A stretch of 64,000 nucleotides of DNA. Origin: Paenactinomyces guangxiensis (GTDB lineage Bacteria > Bacillota > Bacilli > Thermoactinomycetales > Thermoactinomycetaceae). Made by a program: the position numbers and the translations under genes. The notes beneath the pieces are model-generated. The model worked only from the letters and a program-made list of their open reading frames with translations. It searched no databases and was not told where the DNA came from. Positions 1 through 8,300 of the stretch are shown here, piece by piece (position 1 is the first letter of the stretch; each line of letters opens with the position of its first letter). The stretch covers positions 1-64,000 of the forward strand of contig NZ_JAECVR010000015.1 of the NCBI RefSeq assembly GCF_016055185.1. Reading direction: 5' to 3'.

Positions 1-106
1 CTGGCCAATTGGCGATGGCGCAACCGTCGCCTTCGTCGATTTTTTATTCAGTTAATTAGAAAAACCACTTCTGGACAGTTTTCAGAAATGGTTTTTCTAC
101 AGTCTG
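1..106 (+). repeat. 106-bp direct repeat, copy 1 (probable transposase 3' end)
   Basis: This stretch recurs at 11947-12052 in the same orientation with one difference (position 100). The plus strand reads as a basic peptide tail, LANWRWRNRRLRRFF..., running into a hairpin. That looks like the C-terminus of a transposase followed by its terminator, but I cannot name an IS family. The copy is cut by the window edge, so its true left end is unknown. Confidence 0.75.
58..98 (+). terminator. Hairpin inside direct repeat copy 1
   Basis: Arms AGAAAAACCACTTCTG and CAGAAATGGTTTTTCT are separated by 9 bases and pair with a single wobble; the right arm supplies the T-run. A second hairpin (GGGAACAG...CTGTTCCC, about 108-139) follows. 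The same first hairpin occurs in copy 2 at 12004-12044. Confidence 0.6.
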
Positions 107-438
107 GGGGAACAGATACGGCTCTGTTCCCGTCCTGTTATTTTTGCAATTTTATATTTCATCATTCCTATTGAAAAAAGCGTTGATTCATATGAAAAAA
201 TGGTTGGCGGCCCTCGTTTCCCCATGTTGTTTCCCTAGCACACATATGCTCACACCAATAACAGCAGCTGGTATTCAACGATCAAAGTGGTAAGGTTTTA
301 GAGTGAGTTGATATGTTAAGGTTCATATTAGTCTGATCCACACAAGAGTATTCCTACGTAAAAAATAACAGTTGATGGGGAGCAAAATTTTTGGGGTATA
401 TAGGCTCTGCTTACAAGAGTTATTCAGGGGGGAAACTT
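107..438. other. Gene-free stretch with a possible secreted-protein remnant
   Basis: No convincing gene is present. Positions 192-299 on the plus strand read as a 35-codon ORF beginning MKKWLAALVS, which resembles the start of a signal peptide but has no ribosome site and soon stops. It may be the leftover N-terminus of an exported protein lost with the DUF4303 gene that follows. Otherwise the sequence is AT-rich and unstructured. Confidence 0.3.
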
Positions 439-980
439 ATGTTATTTAAGAAAAAACTTCTAAACAAAAAGGACTTTAACGCACTCGAAGCTATCCTATT
501 TGAGGACTGTGTAAAAGTACTGAGAGAGTTTTCTAATACAGATGATAATAAAAACGTATACGCTTTTGTTCTTGGCGATCCAGATCATGGCTCGTTAAGT
601 AATCGTCTTTACACGTTAGATAGTTTTCAAAGAAGGGTCAAACAGAGTTATAGTGATTATCCAGAAGAAGAGCTTTATGGGATAGCAGGATTAAAGTATA
701 GCGTTGGCGATTTTTGTTTTATGTACACACCTGACCAATCGTCAAAGCAACTTAATGCCATCTTTGATAATATTATGATGTGATGGTAAATCAGTTGGTT
801 TTAGAGGGTGATGAAGAATATAATCAAAACCATGAAATGTTTACTGCTGCTTTAATCAAAGTTTGTAAAAAGTTGAAAAACAATTTTAGCCTCTTACATA
901 AAACAAATGACTTTATAGGATTTGTTACCTCAATGATATAAGCCTTGAAACGTTTATGGCATTATTAAAGCATACTGTTT
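439..980 (+). pseudogene. DUF4303-type protein, broken by two frameshifts
   Basis: The ATG at 439 sits behind a GGGGGGAAA ribosome site and opens a 114-codon frame ending in TGA at 781-783 (N-terminus MLFKKKLLNKKDFN; core VYAFVLGDPDHGS). The protein then continues in another frame from about 780 (VMVNQLVLEGDEEYN...TNDFIGFVT, stop 939-941) and again in a third frame from 932 (NDISLETFMALL) until similarity is lost near 980. The joined product of about 180 aa matches the layout of DUF4303 proteins, which often occur beside polymorphic toxins as presumed immunity proteins (family knowledge). No toxin gene is visible here. I infer a decayed orphan immunity-type gene. Confidence 0.65.
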
Positions 981-1098
981 TGTCCATCATCTTGCTGTCG
1001 TCCATTTTTTGTTCAGCTGGTTGATCATTGGGGCCTGCGTCCAGCAAGCCCGTCACGACAAATGCAGACAACATAATCGGTTTCTTCCATTTTTTCAT
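981..1098 (-). pseudogene. 5' fragment of a putative exported protein or lipoprotein
   Basis: On the minus strand an ATG at 1098, preceded by GGAGGAAA about 13 bases upstream, opens MKKWKKPIMLSAFVVTG... with a basic start, a hydrophobic core and a Met/Asp/Lys-rich mature part. The reading then runs into the DUF4303 wreck near 980, so only about 40 codons of the original gene remain. The expected lipobox cysteine is missing (LLDAGP where LLAACG-like would be expected). It lies just downstream of galU on the same strand. Confidence 0.4.
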
Positions 1099-1160
1099 TT
1101 TCAATTTTGTTTCCTCCCTCAGTTTTTTGGCGATTCCGATCTTACTCTCTTACACGCAAC

Positions 1161-2042
1161 TTACTTCGGTAACTTTAACCTCTCAAGCAAAAACTTTAGC
1201 AACTTATCGCGTAAATCGTCACCCTTTAAAGCGAATGACAAAGTAGCTTTTATATATCCCCATCTATCTCCGATATCATGGCGATCTCCCTCCAAATGAC
1301 GTGCATGCATTCCCTGCTTGTGACAGAGTACTCTAAGGGCATCCGTAAGCTGGATTTCACCGCCGCGTCCGGGCTCTGTATACTCCAGGATATCAAAGAT
1401 TTCAGGACTAATGATGTAACGTCCCACAATCGCCAAATTTGACGGCGCGTTGTCTAAATCGGGCTTTTCAACTAAATCCTCTAATTCATAAATATGGTTT
1501 CCGATCTTTTTGCCTGCTATCACTCCATATTTGGACACTTCTTCTGGCAATACAGGTTGGACTCCGACGATAGTCTTTCCAAACTCATGGAACTGCTCAA
1601 TCATCTGTTGAAGAGCCGGTTTAGACGGATTATCGATAATATCATCGCCGAGAAGCACGGCGAAGGGCTCATTTCCAACAAAAGAGCGGGCACATAAAAC
1701 AGCATGACCAAGTCCGCGCTGCTGTTTTTGTCGGATGAAGTGGACATCCGCCATTTTTGCAATTTCCAAAACTTCCTCATATTGAGGCCATTTCCCTTGC
1801 TGTTTAAGAAAATGCTCCAATTCGATATTGTGATCGAAGTGATCTTCAATGGCTCGTTTGTTTCGTCCTGTCACAATGAGGATATCTTCGATTCCGGAAG
1901 CAATCGACTCTTCGACGATGTGTTGAATCGTCGGCTTGTTGATCAATGGCAACATTTCTTTAGGTTGAGCTTTGGTAGCAGGTAAAAATCGGGTTCCGAA
2001 TCCGGCTGCCGGGATAATGGCCTTACGTATTTTTCTCACCAC
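1161..2042 (-). CDS. galU: UTP-glucose-1-phosphate uridylyltransferase
   Basis: The enzyme makes UDP-glucose from UTP and glucose 1-phosphate. The 293-aa product has the family's usual length, with the nucleotide-binding start IPAAGFGTRFLPATKAQPKE (residues about 9-28), the uridine-loop region QRGLGHAVLCA (about 108-118), LLGDD near 130, and the sugar-site segment VEKP plus GGEIQLTDAL. The start is GTG (2042), with GAAGGGA about 7 bases upstream. It lies downstream of, and in the same direction as, the giant glucan synthase gene; UDP-glucose is the donor that enzyme family uses, so a functional pairing is plausible. The gap of 320 bases contains an inverted repeat, so co-transcription is not assured. 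The C-terminal GDRHDIGDRWGYIKA corresponds to the conserved GxRYDxGDKxGYLKA region. Confidence 0.93.
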   Translation of the reverse strand: MVRKIRKAIIPAAGFGTRFLPATKAQPKEMLPLINKPTIQHIVEESIASGIEDILIVTGRNKRAIEDHFDHNIELEHFLKQQGKWPQYEEVLEIAKMADVHFIRQKQQRGLGHAVLCARSFVGNEPFAVLLGDDIIDNPSKPALQQMIEQFHEFGKTIVGVQPVLPEEVSKYGVIAGKKIGNHIYELEDLVEKPDLDNAPSNLAIVGRYIISPEIFDILEYTEPGRGGEIQLTDALRVLCHKQGMHARHLEGDRHDIGDRWGYIKATLSFALKGDDLRDKLLKFLLERLKLPK

Positions 2043-2362
2043 GAAAACTTCCCTTCTATCCTATATTCCTCGAATAGACTTTAGAAAGCACACACCCGTT
2101 TGCAATACAGTATTTACCTTTTTCTACTTAATTCAAGATTAGTCATAAATCGCTGAAAAATGACTTATTATTTTTTACCGGTAAATTGATCTGCACCAGA
2201 CAATTTTCCACCTACAATCGGTTTGCCTGGTGCAGACAGAGATTTAATGAGACACTCTTAAGTTTTTAACTTTCCGAGATAGTCGCGGCGCGATCCTACT
2301 GTTACCGTTGTTCCTTCGCTGGGAACCGCCAGACATTACCGCTTGCTCCGCTAAACATGTAC
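2043..2362. repeat. galU upstream gap with an inverted repeat (2191-2235)
   Basis: The gap between the glucan synthase stop and galU carries arms CTGCACCAG (2191-2199) and CTGGTGCAG (2227-2235) around an AT-rich loop. On the minus strand no T-run follows directly, so it is a weak terminator candidate and may instead be an operator. About 2270-2360 is GC-rich like the synthase gene but holds no usable frame. Confidence 0.4.
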
Positions 2363-5300
2363 CTACATGATCAGAACAACCCGGTGGACCTGCCCGTCGT
2401 CGTACAATTCAACACAGGGACCGCCCTCTGTGAGTACAACTTCCTGACCGTCGATGATTAGCGCGGCCCTTCCGCTGGACTTGCCTGCGGGATTTTTGAC
2501 GGTGATGAGATAACGTGTATTCCTAAAACGATAGTTGACGGAAAACTCCTGCCATTCGCACGGAATGCATGGCCGGATGTACAGCTTCTCCCCGTGTCGG
2601 CGCAAGCCAAGAATCCACTCGATGCCCGCCTGATACATCCATCCCGCAGCACCCGTGTACCACGTCCAGCCGGCACGTCCTTTGTGCGGATCTCCCGTGT
2701 AAACGTCTGCCGCCATAACATACGGCTCACCAGCATACTGTCGCACTTCACTTAGTGTCTGGGTGTGAGTTAAAGGATTTAACAAATGAAACAACTCAAA
2801 CGCCCTGTCTCCCTCCCCGAGAAGGCACCAAGCGACGATTCCCCATATGACTCCGTGCGTATACTGGGCTCCGTTCTCTCGAATTCCAGGCGGGTAGCCC
2901 TGAATATACCCGGGACTCGGTTCGGTACGGTCAAAAGGTGGAGTCAAGAGACGCGTGACGAACAGATCACGGTCCACGAGTTCACGGTCGAACGCCTGCA
3001 TCGCCTGCATCGCTTTGTCCTTTGGCGCCGCTGCGGAGATGACTGACCAAGACTGGGTGATGGCATCGATGCGACACTCCTCGTTCTGGATGGAGCCCAG
3101 CCATTGTCCATCGTCGGTGAAGGCACGCCGGTACCACTGACCGTCCCAGGCATGTTCGTCAAGAGAGGTGGTGAGTTCTTCCCGCACATTCCGGTAACGG
3201 CTGGCCCGCACTACATCGCCTTGCTGCTCGCATATATCCGTAAATCGAGTCAGAATTTCGCACAAAAACCAGCCAAGCCACACGCTCTCTCCGCGACCCT
3301 CATCGCCGACACGGTTCATCCCATCATTCCAGTCTCCGATTCCGATCAAAGGCAGCCCGTGTTCTCCAAAGAAGCGCAAGGCCCTGTCGATCGCGCGTAA
3401 GCAGTGATCGAAAACGGTCCCGTCCTGTGTAGAGATTTGTGTTGGCTCGTACCGTTCATGCTCCCCTTCCCGCAAAGGTTCACTATGAAGAAACGGTACC
3501 ACCTCGTCAAGCAAACTGTCGTCGCCCGTGTGTTCAATGTATCGTGACACGGCATACGGCAACCACAGCAAATCATCCGAGAAACGGGTGCGAATGCCGC
3601 GCTCTGTCTCTTCATGCCACCAGTGCTGAACATCACCCTCTTCATATTGATGTCCGGCGTGGAGCAAAATTTGTGACCGCGTGAGATCAGGACGGGTATG
3701 GAGCAACGCTATTGAATCCTGCAACTGATCGCGAAAGCCGTAGGCCCCTCCCGCCTGGTAAAAAGCGGTGCGTGCCCACATTCGACAGACAAGCGTCTGG
3801 TAAATCAACCAGCCGTTCAACAGTACATTCATTTCCGGACAGGGGGTCGAAACCGAGATCTGATCTAAGACGCCGTCCCAGAATTCCCGCACGAGTTCAA
3901 ATGACTGCTCGCAGACACTCTTTTGCCTGTATTTTTGGGCCAGCTTTACAGCGGCGTCGTGTGAATCCTCACAACCTAACAGGATATAGATGATCCGTTC
4001 GCCATTTGGCTCAATCGTAAACTTGGTCTGGACCGCACCGCAAGCATCATACAGAGATCCCGTTTTGCCGGACAAACACTCCCTGCTCATGGCAGCCGGA
4101 TTTTCCAGTGTGCCATTGCGGCCGAGAAATTCCTCGCGGTCCGCCGTCCAAGACTGATCTTGGTACCATTCTCCGGAAGCAGACGTTGCGTCAGAAGTAT
4201 TCGGTTGCAGAGACATGCCTAAAAAAACAGTTGCGTCGCGAAACGCCTCCTGATAAGTGTTGCGCGCCAGCAAGATTTCGGCTGATTCCTCCCACTCGGT
4301 GACGATGAAAGAGGCGTTTGCTTCGCGCCGCACTCCGAGCACCCATTCCGTGTAATACGTGGCGGACAGGCGCCGTTGCTCGGCAGTCTTGTTTTGCAGC
4401 CGCAATTTGATAACCTTAACAGGGTCATCAAACGGCACAAAAACGGTTCCTTCCTGCATGAGACCGTGACTCTCATGGCTAAAACGGGTATACCCCCTAC
4501 CGTGTGAAACGATGTAAGGCTGATCTCCGCGTGCGGGAGATGCTGTGACGGACCATATTTCGCCGCTTTCTTCGTCCCGCAGATAGCATACTTCGCCGGG
4601 GGGATCGAGTACCGGATCGTTAGACCAGGGAGTAAGTTTGCACTCCCGGCTGTTGCGCCACCATGTGTAACCCGTACCGAGTTCGGAGACAAGACAGCCG
4701 AAGTAGGGATTGGCGATCACATTGATCCATGGTGCCGGCAAATACTTGGTGTTTTTGAGTACGATTCGGTACTCCCTGCCATCAGGTGAAAACCCTCCCC
4801 AACCATTGAAGAATAGCAAATCACGTGTGTCTTCCAGAGTTGGGTTCCCGTACTTGATTAAAGGTGCAGTCGGCGCAAGCGGCTCCGGCAAGACAGTCTC
4901 TCGCCCCGGCAATCTGATTTGTGCTTTGAGACTTGGGCCATCTGCACGTAGCACGACACGGGATACAGCGAGTAAGAGTTTCTTATCTTCGTCCGGCAAT
5001 TGATTGGCTGAAATGACGTAAACACCCCCGGGCTCTGAGCCATGGTGTCCAATGCTATGTTCCACGGCCCGTCGCAGTGCTTCCTGCAAATCCTGCTGGT
5101 AGCCGCCCAACGATTCGTTCAGAATGACCAGGTCAATAAGCAATCCTTTGCGCCGCAAATATTCATGCCCTAGCAACAACTTGACGATAAACTGCATATG
5201 GACGACATCCGCGATCCGCACAAGTACAATGGGCCGATCACCGGAGACTCCATATGCCCAGAGACCAGACTGCCCTTTTACATTGGCCTCGATACTTTTC

Positions 5301-8300
5301 TCTCGTTCTCCCCGCAGTGGGATCGTGTATAACGCCTGGCCTGCCAATTTTTGGAAAACCATAGCCTCGGGCGCAGTCAAATGCAAATGACGAAGCTCGA
5401 TTTGGCTGCGAGTCCAGGCGAGTTGAAACGACCGTTCCACCTGAAGGTTCCCGGCGAACCGGTTAACGATGCTGATGGCCTCATCTTTTGTATCCGCGAC
5501 ACCTGTGATAGCCGACAGTTGCACGCGTTCACCCGGTTCGATGGTCAACCGCCGCCTCATGATAAATGCCGGGTCTGCCACAGCTCCCACTGTTCCGTGA
5601 AGGCGGGAGCGGATCCCCTGCGGCCGGGAGAGCGTATGGCCCCGGCCAATAAAACTGGCTCGATCTGTCTCGTATTCCACCGGTCCGAGAGGGTGACCCT
5701 CGACCATCAGCGAGTGAACTGCCCACTTCGCTTTTTCTTTTGGTTCGCGGGGCCGTCGACGGGCGAGCAGGCACTCGGCATCCGCGGCATATTCGGTTTC
5801 GACGAATAATTTGCTGAAGGCTGGGTGCGCATCGTCGTCGTTGGGAGGAGCCAAAGCTAGCTCAATAAACGTCGTGACTTCGATGATCTTCGCTTCACTC
5901 CCTCCGTTGGTGAGCGTCAATCGGCGAACTTCCGCATTCCATTCCGGCGAGACACAGATTTCAAGGCTCGTCTTCACGTCTCCGTCCACGCGCATGAAGC
6001 TAGCACGCTCGGGCGAGAATTGCACACGTTGTTCTGGGGAGGGGACACGGCACGGCTGAAACGTCGGGGACCATATCACGTCGTGGGAGACGTCGTGAAT
6101 GTACATGTAACTCCCCCAATCGTCCGCAACAGGATCTTCGCGCCACCGGGAGACGGCCAGACCTTCCCACCGGCTGAACCCACTGCCGCTGTTCGTCACC
6201 ATGGTCATGAATGTCCCGTTTGAAAGGAGACATACCTCGGGTGTTGGCGTGTCAGCAGAGGGATATTCGCGCAGCGCGATAGTTTGTACTGGTTTTGTAT
6301 CTGGCAGATCCACACCAGTCATCATGGGGTGCTTAATAATGACAGGCCGCGCGGGAATTCGTTCTTGCAACAGCAATTCGGCCGCTTTCACGCGCTTGTC
6401 GCGATGAAAACGCTCATACATTTTCTGCGGTAACAGCATGTTGCCAAGGGTAAGCAGGCTCATCCCCTGATGATGTGCCATAAAACTGCGGATAACCATA
6501 CACTTCTTATCTTTCGGCATTCGCTGGGGTGTGAAGTCGATGGCTTCGTAGTAGCCGTATTTTCCATGTGCTCCAATCTCCTCCATTTTACGCAAATCCT
6601 CAAGTCCTTGACGCTTCGCAAACGGCAAGGCGAGGATTGTCGCATACGGTGCCACGACCAAATCTTGTTCGAGTCCACGTTTGAATCCGAGACCGGGAAC
6701 GCCAAACGCCCGATATTGATAGTTCATCTGATAATCAAAGGCGTAATAGGCCGATTCAGAGATACCAAACGGCACTCCCCGTTGATGAGCGTACTCGATC
6801 TGCCTCTTTACGATCCCCCGATAGGTACTGTCCCAAACGGTGTTCCTATATGTACGCATAGTGATCCATGGCATCAAATACTCAAACATTGTCCCGGACC
6901 AAGAGAGCAGGGTGAACTTCTGCCCAATCTTTGTCATCGTCCGCCCGAGTGCAGACCAGTGTGACACAGGAACATGCCCCAGGGCGATAGCAACGAAGCT
7001 CGCCTGCCTCGCCTCGGATGCCAACAAATCATATAAGATCTTATCGCGCTCATCCAGCGCCGCATTGTACCCCAAGGTGAACAATTTCATCTTGGAGTCG
7101 TAAAGGGGGCGAAAGTCTGTCTCATTAATTAACTCTTCTATTTGGGCAATCAGTTTTTGCCCGCGTGAGAGCCAATCCTTGACTGGACCTTCCTGCTGTG
7201 ACAAGTCTGTCTTCAGCCACTCCGCCAATCCCTCTTTGACCACCAGGAGATAGGCCACAAAATTACCGGAATCCACCGTTGACACATAGAGCGGCGGCAG
7301 CGGCTCGAGGGTGACCGTGTCATACCAGTTGTAAAGATGGCCTTTCCACTTGTCCAAACGCTCAACCGTATGGATTGTGCGTTCCAGACGATCAATCAAC
7401 CCGGGCGTATCGATAAACCCGAAATCCCGGGCAGCCAGGGCAGAGGCGATATAAAGTCCGATGTTAGTGGGCGACGTGCGATGCGCGATTCCGTTAAACG
7501 GATCGATTTGGACGTTGTCAGGTGGCAGCCAATTGTCTTTTTCAGTGATGAAGTCATCGAAAAATGCCCAAATCTGTTCCGCCAGCACCCGCAGCTTTTC
7601 CTTCTCAGCTTCCGAAAGCGGTTCGTCGGGTCGTGCAGCGGGCTGATCCAACCAGCGGACGCCAAGGGGAGCAAGGGCCCATAGAATACTAAGCACCACG
7701 CCTGTCCACTGCAATGCAAAGGTATTCCGCGTCACCGCCGCCATCATAAAGAGGAGCACCAGTGCATAGCCTCCGCGCATCCCCATCAGAACAGGATAGC
7801 GTCCCCGACGGTTTCGGCGTTCAATTTCCGCAAAGCTAACCCATTCAAGCAAATTACGTTTTGAAATGAATAAGCGGTATAAACTTTTGCCGATGGCATC
7901 CAGCAACAAGGCACTTTGAAACGGAAGTGTCAAGATGATTACCAAAACTTGTCCAAATGTAACCAGCAATCCACGGAGACGCCACCCTGGCCGTCGAATC
8001 GTCGCGCACCGGCGGATCACTGGCACAAACAAAGTAAGGAACACAATCGCAAGCCAGCGCCAGGGGGAACCGGGAAAAACAGTCAGACCAAGAAGCAGCA
8101 GCGCAAACAGTACGGGCAGGAGAAGACTGCGCCGAAGATTATCGATCATCTGCCAGCGAGTGAGGGCAGACAAATCGACCGGCAGCAACGCTCCCCGTCG
8201 GTCGCAAACGCGGGGAAACAGCCAGCAGAGTAATTGCCAATCGCCGCGCACCCAGCGATGTAATCTCTTCTGATAGGTGCTGAACGTAGTTGGGTGGTCG

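Noticed and set aside
2191-2235. Strong terminator for the glucan synthase
   Set aside because: The inverted repeat is good, but no T-run follows on the minus strand, so it is listed only as an inverted repeat.
7916-8273. Plus-strand open frames opposite the glucan synthase
   Set aside because: They are antisense shadows of a GC-rich long gene, rich in Arg/Gln/Pro, with no ribosome sites. The same holds for the many other short frames between 2.4 and 10.5 kb.
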